Positions 9,069-18,639 are shown, counted from the stretch's first letter. The stretch: 64,000 nt of DNA from Gimesia algae (GCF_007746795.1 NZ_CP036343.1:2717369-2781368); one strand, 5' to 3'. The notes: a model not told the origin generated them from the sequence alone. Translations and numbers: made by a program.

Positions 9069-12000
9069 ATGAAATTCCCCCACTTCTTTATTGATCGTCC
9101 CATTTTTGCATCCGTACTCTCGATGGTCGTGCTACTGGTGGGAAGCCTGGCTTACTTCCTGTTACCTGTCGCGCAGTATCCGGAAGTCGCACTCCCCACC
9201 GTTGTTGTCCGTGCCAGTTATCCGGGAGCCACACCAGATACGATCTCTAAAACGGTCGCCACTCCCCTGGAGCAGGAAATCAACGGCGTTGACAATATGG
9301 TTTATATGGAGTCTCAGGCGACGACTGACGGCTCCATGACGCTGACGGTTTCCTTCGCTTTGGGAACCGACGTTGACCAGGCCCAGGTGCTCGTACAAAA
9401 CCGTGTCGCAATTGCGGAGCCAACACTTCCCGCTGAAGTAAGGCAGATTGGCGTCACCACACGCAAAAGTTCACCCGACCTGATGATGGTGATTCATCTC
9501 TATTCACCGGACGATTCACGCGATCAACTCTATATCAGTAATTATGCCTACCTGCAGATTCGCGATGTGTTGTCACGCCTGGATGGCGTCGGAGACATTC
9601 AGGTCTTTGGAGGGACGCAATACAGCATGCGTGTCTGGCTGGATGTGGAACGTCTCGCAGCACTCGACCTGACACCCGGTGATGCCGTACAGGCCATGCG
9701 CCAGCAGAATATTCAGGTCGCGGCAGGTGTCATCGGACAGCAGCCACTTCCTGAGACCAAAGAAGCATTTCAAGTCAATGTGAACACGCTCGGACGCTTG
9801 CAGACCGCAGAAGAATTTGGCGAGATCATCCTCAAAACAGGTGAGGAAGGTCGCCTGGTACGTCTCAACGATGTCGCGCGAATTGAGCTGGGTGCCACCG
9901 ACTATTCCGTACGCAGCTATCTAGGCGACAAAAATGCAGTCGCCCTCGCCATGTTTCAGCGCCCCGGTTCCAATGCGGTCGCGACGGCAGAACGCATCAT
10001 CAGCAAAGTAGAAGAACTTGCACAACAGTTTCCGCCTGGCCTGAAACACGAAGTCATTTACAACCCGACCGCCTTTGTCGAGGATTCGATCGACGAGGTC
10101 TTTTCCACGCTCTGGCAGGCAGGCCTGCTGGTAACGCTCACAGTATTTGTCTTTCTGCAAAACTGGCGATCTACAATCGTGCCCACCATCGCCATCCCGA
10201 TTTCGCTCGTCGGTACCTTTGCTGTCATGCATGCCATCGGCTTCAGTTTGAATAACCTCTCACTGTTTGGCCTGGTCCTCGCCATCGGCATTGTCGTAGA
10301 TGATGCTATCGTGGTTGTAGAGAATGTCGAACGACTGATCGCGACCGGGCTTTCGCCTCGGGATGCAACTCGCAAAGCCATGGACGAAGTCGGTTCAGCT
10401 TTGATCGCGACGACACTGGTCTTGATCGCGGTCTTCGTTCCGACTGCTTTCATTGCCGGAATCAGTGGCCAGTTTTATCGACAGTTTGCTATCACCATTG
10501 CCGTCTCGACTGCGATTTCCACCTTTGTCTCTTTAACACTCACACCCGCAATGTGCGCCCTGCTGTTGCGTCCGCCCAGACAGGCTGCTGAAAAAGCAGC
10601 TTCTGCCAGCCGCTACCGCGTGATTCGTGGTCTGGTCTACCTGCGTGAAATTCCCTTCCGCCTGTTTAATAAAGTTTTTGATTTCACGAGCGAACTCTAT
10701 GCGGGCATCGTCGCTCGAGTCTTGCGATTGAGCTTCCTGATGCTGATCGTGTATGTCGGGCTGCTGGGACTGACATGGTTCGGTTTCACAAAAGTTCCCG
10801 CTGGGTTTATTCCTGCTCAGGATCAGGGATATCTGATTATCGCCATCCAGCTGCCTCCCGGAGCGAGTCTGGATCGAACCGATACGGTCACGCGACAGAT
10901 TACCGATATGGCTCTGGACGTCCCGGGTGTTGCCAATGCGGTGTCGTTTGTCGGGTTCTCCGGAGCAACGCGTGCTAACAGCTCCAACTCAGCGGCTATT
11001 TTCCCCGTACTCGAAGACGCCAAGCTCCGCGCAACAAAAGGCCAGTCGGTCAATGCCGTCCTCGCAGAACTGCGTAAGCGGGTCAGCGTGATCCAAGATG
11101 CCAACGTATTCGTGATACCCCCTCCTCCTGTCCGAGGGATTGGAACCGGGGGTGGATTCAAAATGCAGATCCAGGATAAATCCGGTGCCGGTATGACTGC
11201 CCTGCAAGATGCCACCAATACAGTGATCAATCAGGCCAGACAGGAACCGGGGCTGGTACAGGTTTTTTCGAACTATACTATCGGAACTCCACAGTATTAT
11301 GCAGACATCGACCGCACCAAAGTCCGCATGCTCAATGTTCCGATCAGCAACGTGTTTGATGCACTGCAGATTTATCTTGGTTCTGCTTACGTGAATGACT
11401 TCAACTTCCTGGGTCGCACCTATCGTGTGACGGCACAGGCAGACTATCGCTATCGTGATGAACGCGAAGACATCGCGCGGCTACGTACTCGCAGCAGTAC
11501 AGGTGCTATTGTTCCACTCGGGTCGATGGTCACACTCCGTGAAACAACTGCGCCGGACCGAATTGTCCGCTACAATCTGTATCCCTCGGCTGATATTAAT
11601 GGTGACACTAAGACCGGCTTCAGTTCCGGTCAATCAATTGCCACCATGGAACGTGTCGCCCGGGAAAATCTGCCACCCGGCTTCGGCTTCGAATGGACTG
11701 ATATCGCTTACCAGCAGAAAGCCGCGGGAAATACCATTATTTACATCTTCCCGCTGTGTGTGCTGTTTGTATTTCTGGCCCTTTCCGCACAGTACGAAAG
11801 CTGGATTCTGCCGCTCGCTGTCATTCTGATTGTGCCGCTCTGTCTCTTGTGTGCCATCTTTGGAATCTGGTTACGGGACATGGACAATAACATCCTGGTA
11901 CAGATCGGCTTTATCGTCCTGATCGGACTCGCTTGTAAGAATGCGATTCTAATCGTCGAATTTGCCAAAGTAGAAGAGGATGCAGGTAAGAGTCCGTTTA

Positions 12001-12293
12001 ATGCTGCCGTCGATGCCTGCCGCTTGCGCTTGCGGCCGATTCTGATGACCGCTTTTTCCTTTATCCTGGGTGTCATTCCACTCGTGATTGCCACAGGTGC
12101 CGGTTCGGAAATGCGACAGGCACTGGGTACGGCAGTTTTCAGCGGGATGCTGGGTGTCACTCTGTTTGGACTCTTTCTAACTCCTGTGTTCTACGTCGTG
12201 CTCCGAAAAATGGCATCCCGTCGTGAGCAGGCTCACCCAAAACATGAGAAACTCGAGACCGTTCTTCTGCCTGAAATCGAAAACCAGGCATAA
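9069..12293 (+). CDS. RND multidrug efflux permease, HAE1 family
   Basis: 1074 residues, standard for AcrB/MexB-type proton-driven pumps. It begins MKFPHFFIDRPIFASVLSMV, the classical first helix, and then has a large periplasmic porter domain (e.g. SYPGATPDTI, VQNRVAIAEPTLP). The proton relay is visible: adjacent Asp residues in VLAIGIVVDDAIVVVENVER (helix 4) and the Lys in GLACKNAILIVEF (helix 10). Twelve membrane helices are expected in two groups separated by the second porter loop. It is co-transcribed with the adaptor and probably regulated by the divergent TetR. Substrate range cannot be read from sequence. Confidence 0.96.
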   Translation: MKFPHFFIDRPIFASVLSMVVLLVGSLAYFLLPVAQYPEVALPTVVVRASYPGATPDTISKTVATPLEQEINGVDNMVYMESQATTDGSMTLTVSFALGTDVDQAQVLVQNRVAIAEPTLPAEVRQIGVTTRKSSPDLMMVIHLYSPDDSRDQLYISNYAYLQIRDVLSRLDGVGDIQVFGGTQYSMRVWLDVERLAALDLTPGDAVQAMRQQNIQVAAGVIGQQPLPETKEAFQVNVNTLGRLQTAEEFGEIILKTGEEGRLVRLNDVARIELGATDYSVRSYLGDKNAVALAMFQRPGSNAVATAERIISKVEELAQQFPPGLKHEVIYNPTAFVEDSIDEVFSTLWQAGLLVTLTVFVFLQNWRSTIVPTIAIPISLVGTFAVMHAIGFSLNNLSLFGLVLAIGIVVDDAIVVVENVERLIATGLSPRDATRKAMDEVGSALIATTLVLIAVFVPTAFIAGISGQFYRQFAITIAVSTAISTFVSLTLTPAMCALLLRPPRQAAEKAASASRYRVIRGLVYLREIPFRLFNKVFDFTSELYAGIVARVLRLSFLMLIVYVGLLGLTWFGFTKVPAGFIPAQDQGYLIIAIQLPPGASLDRTDTVTRQITDMALDVPGVANAVSFVGFSGATRANSSNSAAIFPVLEDAKLRATKGQSVNAVLAELRKRVSVIQDANVFVIPPPPVRGIGTGGGFKMQIQDKSGAGMTALQDATNTVINQARQEPGLVQVFSNYTIGTPQYYADIDRTKVRMLNVPISNVFDALQIYLGSAYVNDFNFLGRTYRVTAQADYRYRDEREDIARLRTRSSTGAIVPLGSMVTLRETTAPDRIVRYNLYPSADINGDTKTGFSSGQSIATMERVARENLPPGFGFEWTDIAYQQKAAGNTIIYIFPLCVLFVFLALSAQYESWILPLAVILIVPLCLLCAIFGIWLRDMDNNILVQIGFIVLIGLACKNAILIVEFAKVEEDAGKSPFNAAVDACRLRLRPILMTAFSFILGVIPLVIATGAGSEMRQALGTAVFSGMLGVTLFGLFLTPVFYVVLRKMASRREQAHPKHEKLETVLLPEIENQA

Positions 12294-12298
12294 AATAA

Positions 12299-12343
12299 AA
12301 CCCCAGAATCGATTGATAAACGATTCATCGATACTGGGGTTCT
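12299..12343. terminator. Bidirectional terminator after the RND operon
   Basis: AACCCCAG (12299-12306) pairs with CTGGGGTT (12334-12341), and an inner pair ATCGAT/ATCGAT extends the hairpin. It lies between the convergent pump and OsmC genes. A-rich sequence precedes it and T-rich sequence follows, so it may work in both directions. Confidence 0.7.
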
Positions 12344-12364
12344 CTGAATTCCGATAGTATTACA

Positions 12365-12796
12365 TCAGTCGACCAAAGTCACATCCAAAGTAATATCAGC
12401 ATTGAACAGTTTCGAGACGGGACAGCCGGCCTTCGCCATTCCGGCCAGTTCTTCCAGCTTGGCAGCATCTGCTCCGGGAACACTGGCTTTCAATGTCAGG
12501 TGAACCGCGTTAATCGCAAACCCCCCTTCAACCTGATTTAAAGAGACCTCAGCAGAACTTTCCAGCTTGTCGGCGGTGAGGCCGGCATCCCCCAGAATCT
12601 TCGAGAGGGCCATTGAGAAACAGCCGGCATGTGCTGCTCCCAGTAATTCTTCAGGGTTCGTCCCCTGCTCACCTTCGAAGCGGCTGGAGAAGCCATAGGG
12701 TAAACTGGTTAAGGCGCCACTCTCAGTTGAGACAGTCCCTTTTCCATCCTTAAGCCCACCCTGCCAGACTGCAGATCCTGTTCTTTTAATTGTCAT
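12365..12796 (-). CDS. osmC: OsmC-family peroxiredoxin
   Basis: 143 residues, the full family length. It begins MTIKRTGSAVWQGGLKDGKG as in E. coli OsmC, with AAGGAA as ribosome site. The two redox cysteines are Cys59 (GAAHAGCFSMAL) and Cys125 (KAGCPVSKLF), which reduce organic hydroperoxides in the cytoplasm through a thiol cycle. EGEQGTNPEELL before the first Cys is the usual active-site support. It is monocistronic, with its own upstream region of about 240 bases. Confidence 0.93.
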   Translation of the reverse strand: MTIKRTGSAVWQGGLKDGKGTVSTESGALTSLPYGFSSRFEGEQGTNPEELLGAAHAGCFSMALSKILGDAGLTADKLESSAEVSLNQVEGGFAINAVHLTLKASVPGADAAKLEELAGMAKAGCPVSKLFNADITLDVTLVD

Positions 12797-13040
12797 GACA
12801 AATTCCTTTATTTTGAATTGATACTATTAACAACACTGTCCCGTCAGCTTAATCAATTCTCGGCATGATGTCACGTACTAGACGGCAAACACATCCAGAC
12901 TAAATATTGAATAATCAAAATCAACAAGATTGAGAAGCCCACTATTGCCAGGACCCGTCTTCAAGGTTAGAATCTATCATTCTGACGAACTTGCTAATAT
13001 CTGAATATCAAAATCAGACTGAAACAGAGGAATTGATTTC

Positions 13041-14198
13041 ATGTTCCAACACAGATCACTTTTTCATCTGTTCGTATTGTTATTCATCCTCACCCTGATC
13101 CCCTGCACCAACATTTCTGCGGAAACGCCGTCTCCACTAAAACCGGACACCCCTTATACAGCGAAAAAAAGCGAACCTGTCACTCATGACGTCGAGTTTT
13201 CGATCATTGTGACTCCCCCCTACCATTGCAAGTCGCTGAAAGTCTGGGTTCCTGTCCCCCAATCCGATGCAGTGCAGGAAATTGAAGACAGTCATTTCAC
13301 CACCTTTCCAGTCAATGTTAATCCGCAGATTTCCAGTGAACCGGTCTACGGAAACCGCTTTGCTTACTTTGAGTTTCACAATCCGCATGGCGCCCAGATC
13401 ATCACTCATCGCTTTCAGGCAAAGGCCTGGAACCTGAACTGGCAACTTGAGCCGGAAACTGTCGAAACCGTTTCCAACTGGCCTGACCAGTTCTCTCTTT
13501 ATCTGACACCTCAAAATATTCAGGACCAGCAGCAGTTTCAACAGGTACTGAAGCAGATCGGTAAAGAGACTCAAAGTAAAAGCCCCGGTCTCATACAGGC
13601 TATGAACTGGATCGATCAGAATCTGACCTACGATCATATCAACGCATCGTTACAGGCAGATGCCAACCATGCCTTGAGTCAACGACGTGGCCACTGCAGT
13701 GATTATCATGGCTTGTGTGCCACGATGGGGCGGGCCATGGGTTATCCGACGCGTGTCACCTATGGATTGGGCCTCTATCCCAAGAACTCACCCTCTCATT
13801 GTAAACTGGAAGCCTTCCTGCCCCCGTATGGCTGGGTCAGTTTTGACATTTCGGAAACGCAGAAACTGGTCAAAGCGATTCAGTCATCAAGCGATTTAAC
13901 AACGCAGCAAAAACAGAATTTCACTACCGCTGCTCGTCAACGGCTTCGTTCCGGATTTCGTGAAAACAGCTGGCTGCTGCTGACAAAAGGAACCGACTAT
14001 GAACTCGCGCCTCCCGCTTCTAAACCAGTACGAATCATTCGCACCGCCTATGTCGAAGCAGATGGCATCGCCCTCCCTGAACCAGACCCGGCCAATATCA
14101 ACAAGCGTGAATTCTCCTGGATGACTTCACACCGCTACACGGCTGACAAAGCCTTTAAGAAACCATTCAAAGACCTCTCAACGCTCAACAGCGATTAG
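13041..14198 (+). CDS. Secreted transglutaminase-like protein
   Basis: 385 residues, with GAGGAA ahead of the start and a signal peptide (LFVLLFILTLIPCTNISA). An N-terminal beta domain (about 45-150, EFSIIVTPP...KVWVPVP) is followed by the transglutaminase core: the Cys in RRGHCSDYHGLCATMGRAMG, a His in SPSHCKLEAFLP and the Asp in WVSFDISE, the triad order of the papain-like transglutaminase superfamily. The usual HAWxE box reads SHCKLEAF, so the His region is atypical. Bacterial members are mostly envelope proteases or hydrolases rather than cross-linkers. It stands alone, and its stop is 20 bases from the convergent DoxX gene. Confidence 0.8.
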   Translation: MFQHRSLFHLFVLLFILTLIPCTNISAETPSPLKPDTPYTAKKSEPVTHDVEFSIIVTPPYHCKSLKVWVPVPQSDAVQEIEDSHFTTFPVNVNPQISSEPVYGNRFAYFEFHNPHGAQIITHRFQAKAWNLNWQLEPETVETVSNWPDQFSLYLTPQNIQDQQQFQQVLKQIGKETQSKSPGLIQAMNWIDQNLTYDHINASLQADANHALSQRRGHCSDYHGLCATMGRAMGYPTRVTYGLGLYPKNSPSHCKLEAFLPPYGWVSFDISETQKLVKAIQSSSDLTTQQKQNFTTAARQRLRSGFRENSWLLLTKGTDYELAPPASKPVRIIRTAYVEADGIALPEPDPANINKREFSWMTSHRYTADKAFKKPFKDLSTLNSD

Positions 14199-14218
14199 CT
14201 GGTCCGGGATTGCTATCC

Positions 14219-14647
14219 TTAACAATTCAATCTCGACTGTAATTTCAATGAGCGGAAAGGAATCAGCTTCCACAATCGTTTATCACGGAGAAACAGGCTG
14301 AGCCAGACTAATACGCCTATCCCCGCCTGAACCACAAACGGATCACCCACTCGCCAATGTGTGCAAATCGCGCCTCCCAGATAACCAGTCAATAAAATCG
14401 CTCCCAGAACCGACGTCCAGGGAAGGAGATAGAGTACCAGACAGGTCAGTTCCAGAATCGCGAGCGGGAAGACCATTGAGTCCGGCAGTCCCAGATGGGC
14501 CATTCCTTCGGCCAACTCGGGCCCCCCTTTGAGTTTCATTATCCCACTCATTCCAAACAGGAATGCCATGGCAGCGGCGATCAGACGACCAATCCAGACA
14601 AGTGCAGTATGAGGACGTTGACTCGGTATGGAAACGGCGTCATTCAT
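14219..14647 (-). CDS. DoxX family membrane protein
   Basis: 142 residues with four hydrophobic segments: IGRLIAAAMAFLFGMSGIMK, MVFPLAILELTCLVLYLLPW, SVLGAILLTGYLGGAICTHW and VQAGIGVLVWLSLFLRD. The GxxK at the end of helix 1 and the 'LTGYLGGAxxTHxR' box are the DoxX-like signature. These are small inner-membrane proteins, often near redox or stress genes; biochemical function is unsettled. AAGGA precedes the ATG. It is last in the minus-strand run of DGPF/VOC genes, about 100 bases after the preceding gene, so it may be part of that regulon. Confidence 0.82.
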   Translation of the reverse strand: MNDAVSIPSQRPHTALVWIGRLIAAAMAFLFGMSGIMKLKGGPELAEGMAHLGLPDSMVFPLAILELTCLVLYLLPWTSVLGAILLTGYLGGAICTHWRVGDPFVVQAGIGVLVWLSLFLRDKRLWKLIPFRSLKLQSRLNC

Positions 14648-14748
14648 GATTAATTCCTTGTTGAGAGCCGGGAAGCAGTGATAAACAGATCAAAGCATAT
14701 ACAACAAATAGAGAACCCTGTTGTTCTGTTTAAGATCGTGATTAAAAT

Positions 14749-15150
14749 TCACTCAGCTGCAGAAGGATCCATATAGAATACTTCCCAGATATGACCATCC
14801 GGGTCCTGAAATTCATGTCCATACATAAAGCCATGGTCCTGGGGCTCATTATAAGTACTTCCCCCGGCAGCAACAGCTTTCTTTACCAGATCGTCTACCT
14901 GCTCCCGACTCTCGCAGGATAATGCCACCAGGACTTCCGTACTTTTTGTCGCATCACAGATTTCATTGGGCGTAAACATCTTAAATTTGGGATAAGTCAG
15001 TAGCATGGCATAAATTTCCTCGCTGATCACTACACTCGCAGCGGTCTCATCCGTCCACTTTTCGTTGATTGAATACCCGAGCGCCTGATAGAATGCCATC
15101 GACTTTTCCAGGTCTTTGACAGGCAGATTTATGAATACTTTTTTCGACAT
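14749..15150 (-). CDS. VOC-fold (glyoxalase/bleomycin-resistance-like) protein
   Basis: 133 residues from the ATG at 15150, which has GGAGAAGAG upstream. Typical VOC sequence: MSKKVFINLPVKDLEKSMAF at the start, then GYSINEKWTDETAA, and a C-terminal half with GSTYNEPQDHGFMYGHEFQDPDGH followed by IWEVFYM. The 'F-x-DPDGHxWE' motif carries one of the metal-ligand Glu residues. Members are metal-dependent isomerases, dioxygenases or binding proteins; this one belongs to the group often annotated as lactoylglutathione-lyase-like without demonstrated activity. It is part of the sigma-factor-associated gene train. Confidence 0.85.
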   Translation of the reverse strand: MSKKVFINLPVKDLEKSMAFYQALGYSINEKWTDETAASVVISEEIYAMLLTYPKFKMFTPNEICDATKSTEVLVALSCESREQVDDLVKKAVAAGGSTYNEPQDHGFMYGHEFQDPDGHIWEVFYMDPSAAE

Positions 15151-15232
15151 CTCTTCTCCAGAATCCAGTGTGAGAAATGATTGATTAGTTTTCCGATCTC
15201 TGAAACGCAAATTCCAGGGACCATGATCACGA

Positions 15233-15667
15233 TTATTCTGCCGTGTTCAACCGCTCCGCAGCTGCCCGGATGCGATCTTCCTGTGCCTGCAATTCCGGTG
15301 TAAATTCCTCACCAAAATCTTCTGGTTCAAACAGCGGACGTATTTCTATGTCCGATTCTTCAGACATTGGATTGGGACAGCGTTTGACCCACTCAATCGC
15401 TTCTTCCATGGAATCCACCTGCCAGATCCAGAACCCGGCGATCAGCTCTTTTGTCTCTGCAAAGGGACCATCCATCACCGTCCGATTCGTACCGGAAAAA
15501 CGAACGCGGGCACCGCGTGAGCTGGGGTGCAGCCCTTCTCCAGCGAGCATAATTCCGGCTTTTACCAGTTCCTCATTGAAGTTTCCCATGTCGGTCAGCA
15601 ACTGTTCGCTCGGCATTTCACCTGCTTCTGAACTGGGAGTTGCCTTGATCATCACCATGACTTTCAT
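15233..15667 (-). CDS. YCII-related (DGPF) domain protein 1
   Basis: 144 residues from ATG 15667, preceded by AGAAGGAA. The DGPF motif of the YCII-related/PhnB-associated family is [20 protein letters not shown], followed by the alpha helix EEAIEWVKRCP and the strand DIEIRPLFEPEDF. It is longer than its three sisters because of a charged helical tail (PELQAQEDRIRAAAERLNTAE region). The fold is a small ferredoxin-like dimer; enzymatic role is unproven. Genes of this kind are the characteristic neighbours of ECF42 sigma factors, one of which is encoded upstream on the same strand. Confidence 0.85.
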   Translation of the reverse strand: MKVMVMIKATPSSEAGEMPSEQLLTDMGNFNEELVKAGIMLAGEGLHPSSRGARVRFSGTNRTVMDGPFAETKELIAGFWIWQVDSMEEAIEWVKRCPNPMSEESDIEIRPLFEPEDFGEEFTPELQAQEDRIRAAAERLNTAE

Positions 15668-15760
15668 GTGCATTTCCTTCTCTAATGACATCTAAATTGC
15701 TGTCCATTTCCGTCTGTTGCTCAATCGTCGAACAGGCATTGCCGGTATTGACAGAATGGT

Positions 15761-16120
15761 TTATTTTTTGACAGGTATTTCTGGCAACTCGAAAATGGGT
15801 CGAATTTCCACAGTCCCTTTCTTCGCCGGTGGAAGACGACTGGCAATGGCGATCGCCTCGTCCAGATGATCAACGTCGATGATATAATAACCTCCCAGTT
15901 GCTCTGTCGTTTCCGCGAAAGGTCCATCAGTTACAATGCGGCGGTCCTCACGAACCCGCACGCTGGTAGCTGTCGAAACCAGATGTAAGGGCGAAGACGC
16001 CAGGTATTGCCCTTTATCATTCAACTCATGACAAATCTGCATTGACTCTTCCATGCAGGCAGACCGTTCTTCTTCGGTCCAGTCTCCTTCTTCACCATAA
16101 ATCAGCAGCATATATTTCAT
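15761..16120 (-). CDS. YCII-related (DGPF) domain protein 2
   Basis: 119 residues from the ATG at 16120 (MKYMLLIYGEEGDWTEEER); AAAGGTG just upstream favours this over the GTG at 16129. It carries [20 protein letters not shown], then the helix DEAIAIASRLPPAKKGTVEI and the strand IRPIFELP. It is closely similar to the next gene upstream (16181-16543), so the two are probably tandem duplicates. Role unknown; thought to act with the associated sigma factor. Confidence 0.87.
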   Translation of the reverse strand: MKYMLLIYGEEGDWTEEERSACMEESMQICHELNDKGQYLASSPLHLVSTATSVRVREDRRIVTDGPFAETTEQLGGYYIIDVDHLDEAIAIASRLPPAKKGTVEIRPIFELPEIPVKK

Positions 16121-16180
16121 CGTTTTCACCTTTAATACTTCGATTAATAATCAGTAACGCAAGTCAAATGGAATCCCGTT

Positions 16181-16543
16181 TTATGATTTCGAATCAGGCA
16201 GATTATCAAGTTCGACCACAGGACGCACCTCAACCGTCCCGACTCGCGCACCGGGAATGCGAAGTGCCACCGCTATAGCAGCATCTCTATTTTCCACATC
16301 CACTAAAAAATAACCTCCCAGGTGTTCCGTCGTTTCTGCAAAGGGACCATCTGTAATAAATGCTTCACCTTCACGAACTCGCACACTCACTGAGGTCGTC
16401 ACCGGCTGCAGTGGTGCAGCCGAACAATACTCGCTATCCGCGTCCAGTTCGTAACACAACGCGACTGACTCCTTCAGCGCCCGCTTGCGTGCTTCTGCTT
16501 CCCAGGCATCTGCTTCTGCATAAACCAGTAACATAAATTTCAT
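16181..16543 (-). CDS. YCII-related (DGPF) domain protein 3
   Basis: 120 residues, MKFMLLVYAEADAWEAEARK at the N-terminus, with GGGAG as ribosome site. It has [20 protein letters not shown], then an Ala-rich helix and TVEVRPVVELDNLP. The invariant DGPFAET is intact. It is the closest relative of the protein encoded at 15761-16120. The gene ends 61 bases before that gene and lies 16 bases after the DUF1579 gene, consistent with one operon. Confidence 0.87.
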   Translation of the reverse strand: MKFMLLVYAEADAWEAEARKRALKESVALCYELDADSEYCSAAPLQPVTTSVSVRVREGEAFITDGPFAETTEHLGGYFLVDVENRDAAIAVALRIPGARVGTVEVRPVVELDNLPDSKS

Positions 16544-16559
16544 AATCGGAATGCTCCCG

Positions 16560-17039
16560 TTAAGTCTTTCGACGGTAGTGTGATGTCATAATATGTTGCC
16601 ACTCTCCCTCTTCGGTCAGCATTTCACTTGTGAGTACCCAATGTGAATCATCGATCAGTTCAACAATGTCCTTATATGACGTCATCCCTTCACCGTGATA
16701 ATTCGGTCCCTCTGTATCCAGAATGAGCTTCGTACCCTCCGAAACAACGCCATTGCTGTAGAGCCAGAGATGCGTCATCATGGACCCTACGAATGTTCCC
16801 GTGTAACAGCTCTTTTTCGAATCGTAACCTAAACACATCAAGGTCGACCAGCGCCCACCCTCGGGTTCCTCTCCATATCCTTCCAGTAGATACCACATTC
16901 CTTCCATTGAGCGACATATCGTTTCACCTGTTGAATGATGAGTTGGCTCTCCGGGCCCCATCTGGCATTCCGCTTCCGTCAACCAGTTTCCCAGCAAGGG
17001 ATCCAGCCAGCTGTGTTCCGCCTGGGGTTTATCAAACAT
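16560..17039 (-). CDS. DUF1579 family protein
   Basis: 159 residues, with AAAGGAAAA before the start. It reads HSWLDPLLGNWLTEAECQMG at the N-terminus, then GETICRSMEGMWYLLEGYGE, LMCLGYDSKKSCYTGTFVGS and a final strand pattern ending HYRRKT. The 'L-x-G-x-W' start and 'TLGYD...Y-x-GT-x-D/G-x-M' box match DUF1579 proteins, small beta-barrel (lipocalin-like) proteins of unknown function. They recur beside DGPF and VOC genes in sigma-factor clusters, which fits this position. Confidence 0.8.
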   Translation of the reverse strand: MFDKPQAEHSWLDPLLGNWLTEAECQMGPGEPTHHSTGETICRSMEGMWYLLEGYGEEPEGGRWSTLMCLGYDSKKSCYTGTFVGSMMTHLWLYSNGVVSEGTKLILDTEGPNYHGEGMTSYKDIVELIDDSHWVLTSEMLTEEGEWQHIMTSHYRRKT

Positions 17040-17084
17040 CGAATTTTCCTTTAATAAAAGTATTGGAAGTTTAATTTCATACTC

Positions 17085-17477
17085 TCAGGAATTCTTGATG
17101 GCGGCATCACGTGCTTTAATTAACGCGTTGATCTCATCATTCGCAGGCCGAATTTCAAAAGGTCCGAAACGAACTCCTGGATGCTTTGACATCAGAGCAA
17201 TGGCATGGTTCAAATCCCGGGCTTCCAGAAACAATAAACCACCAATCTGTTCTTTCGTTTCCGCAAAAGGACCATCGGTCACATCAACCTGCCCCCCCTT
17301 CATCCGCAGTGTTACAGCTGCTTCCGCGCGCTGTAATGCTTCGCCTCCGACAAAATGACCGCCACGTCGCAGCTCATCATCGTAAGCAAAACATTCTTCC
17401 ATAAACTCTGCCATTTCGGCTTCAGTTTTGCCCTCCATGGTTGCATCATCGTAGTAACCCAGACAGACAAATTTCAT
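17085..17477 (-). CDS. YCII-related (DGPF) domain protein 4
   Basis: 130 residues, [20 protein letters not shown], with a strong AAGGAGAG ribosome site. It contains [20 protein letters not shown] followed by the helix [13 protein letters not shown] and [11 protein letters not shown]. This subtype starts 'KFVCLGYxD' and differs from copies 2 and 3, so it is an older paralogue rather than a fresh duplicate. It is part of the same minus-strand train. Confidence 0.87.
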   Translation of the reverse strand: MKFVCLGYYDDATMEGKTEAEMAEFMEECFAYDDELRRGGHFVGGEALQRAEAAVTLRMKGGQVDVTDGPFAETKEQIGGLLFLEARDLNHAIALMSKHPGVRFGPFEIRPANDEINALIKARDAAIKNS

Positions 17478-17530
17478 CTTTCTCTCCTTAACAATTTATG
17501 TAATTTGATCGTGATAATGTTGCACCGGAT

Positions 17531-18013
17531 TTAATCTCCAGCTGCGGCCCCCTGCAAACGCACGATATCCGGCTTTGTCATCTGCATCAATTCCTGCATC
17601 ACGCGTCCGGGGACAGCGGGATCAGGATCTGACATCAATTCAGGCAATATGCTGGGGACGATCTGCCAGGAGAGCCCGAACGCATCTTTCAACCAGCCAC
17701 ACCGTCCCGGTTCCCCTCCTGCCGATAACTTTTCCCACAATTCATCAATTTCATCCTGAGTATCACAGTTCACTGCAAATGAAATCGCTTCTGTAAATTG
17801 AAACATGGGTCCGCCATTTAACGCCAGAAACTGCTGACCTTCCAGTTCAAACGCAGCTATCATGACTGATCCCTCAGGTCCCGGGGCCCCTGCGCCATAC
17901 CGGTTCACTTTCAGTTTCTTCGAGTTTTGAAATACCGACAGATAAAAATCCATCGCCTGTTCGGCATTATCATTAAACCAGAGAAACGGAGTGATTTTAC
18001 TTCCCTTAGACAT
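17531..18013 (-). CDS. PhnB-like VOC protein (3-demethylubiquinone-9 3-methyltransferase-like fold)
   Basis: 160 residues from ATG 18013. It starts MSKGSKITPFLWFNDNAEQA, then MDFYLSVFQNSKK, and has FELEGQQFLALNGGPMFQFT and a late CGWLKDAFGLSWQIVPSIL. The phrase 'GLSWQIVP' and the 'LNGGPxFxFxEAxSF' box are those of the PhnB/UbiG-like VOC group. Despite the family's database name these proteins are not demonstrated methyltransferases. The gene lies in the sigma-factor-linked train, 58 bases downstream of another VOC gene. Confidence 0.85.
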   Translation of the reverse strand: MSKGSKITPFLWFNDNAEQAMDFYLSVFQNSKKLKVNRYGAGAPGPEGSVMIAAFELEGQQFLALNGGPMFQFTEAISFAVNCDTQDEIDELWEKLSAGGEPGRCGWLKDAFGLSWQIVPSILPELMSDPDPAVPGRVMQELMQMTKPDIVRLQGAAAGD

Positions 18014-18071
18014 GTTGTTGATCTCTTCTGAATTGATTATGGAACTACAGAAAACTGACAACAAAAGCGAA

Positions 18072-18557
18072 TCAGCACTGCTTGAACATCTCCTGCATGC
18101 CTTCCTGAATTTCATCCAGACTCAGATCACGCACATGTGTCGCGATCGCCCAGCAATGCCCAAACGGATCTTCCACCTGCCCGTAACGATCTCCCCAGAA
18201 CATGTCGGTCACAGGCATTTTCAATGTGGCTCCTGCTGCGACTGCCTGCTCAACCAACGCGTCTGCGTCTTCTACCTGCAAATGTAGTGTCACGGGGGAA
18301 CCGCTCAATTCTTTGGGCCCCTGTATGCCACAATCACTGTTTGCATCCACCAGCATGACTTGTGAGTCACCGATTTTGATACAACCATGCATCAGCCTTC
18401 CATTCGGACCGGGCATCCGCATCTGTTCGACGGCACCAAAGGCTTTTTCATAAAATGCGATTGCATCAGCGGCTCCGTCGCAGACCAGGTGAGGTGTGAC
18501 CGTGTGCATGCCTGCGGGAACTGGTTTGACATCTGTTTTCTGTTTTGCTGAATTCAT
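18072..18557 (-). CDS. PhnB-like VOC protein
   Basis: 161 residues; GGAG lies 8 bases before the ATG. It has MHTVTPHLVCDGAADAIAFY, KAFGAVEQMRMPGPNGRLMH, then a second VOC half with TLHLQVEDADALVEQAVAAG and MFWGDRYGQVEDPFGHCWAI. 'WGDRYGxxxDPFGHxWAxATH' is the hallmark of the PhnB-like glyoxalase group. It is the first gene after the sigma factor gene and follows a candidate ECF promoter about 85-110 bases upstream, so it may lead the operon that runs to about 14.2 kb. Confidence 0.87.
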   Translation of the reverse strand: MNSAKQKTDVKPVPAGMHTVTPHLVCDGAADAIAFYEKAFGAVEQMRMPGPNGRLMHGCIKIGDSQVMLVDANSDCGIQGPKELSGSPVTLHLQVEDADALVEQAVAAGATLKMPVTDMFWGDRYGQVEDPFGHCWAIATHVRDLSLDEIQEGMQEMFKQC

Positions 18558-18639
18558 GTTTTCGCTCCACTGAGAATCTGAAGTATTGAGAAAGCGTATT
18601 TGACCCTGCGGAGAATCGAATCCGCATGATTACCCTGTA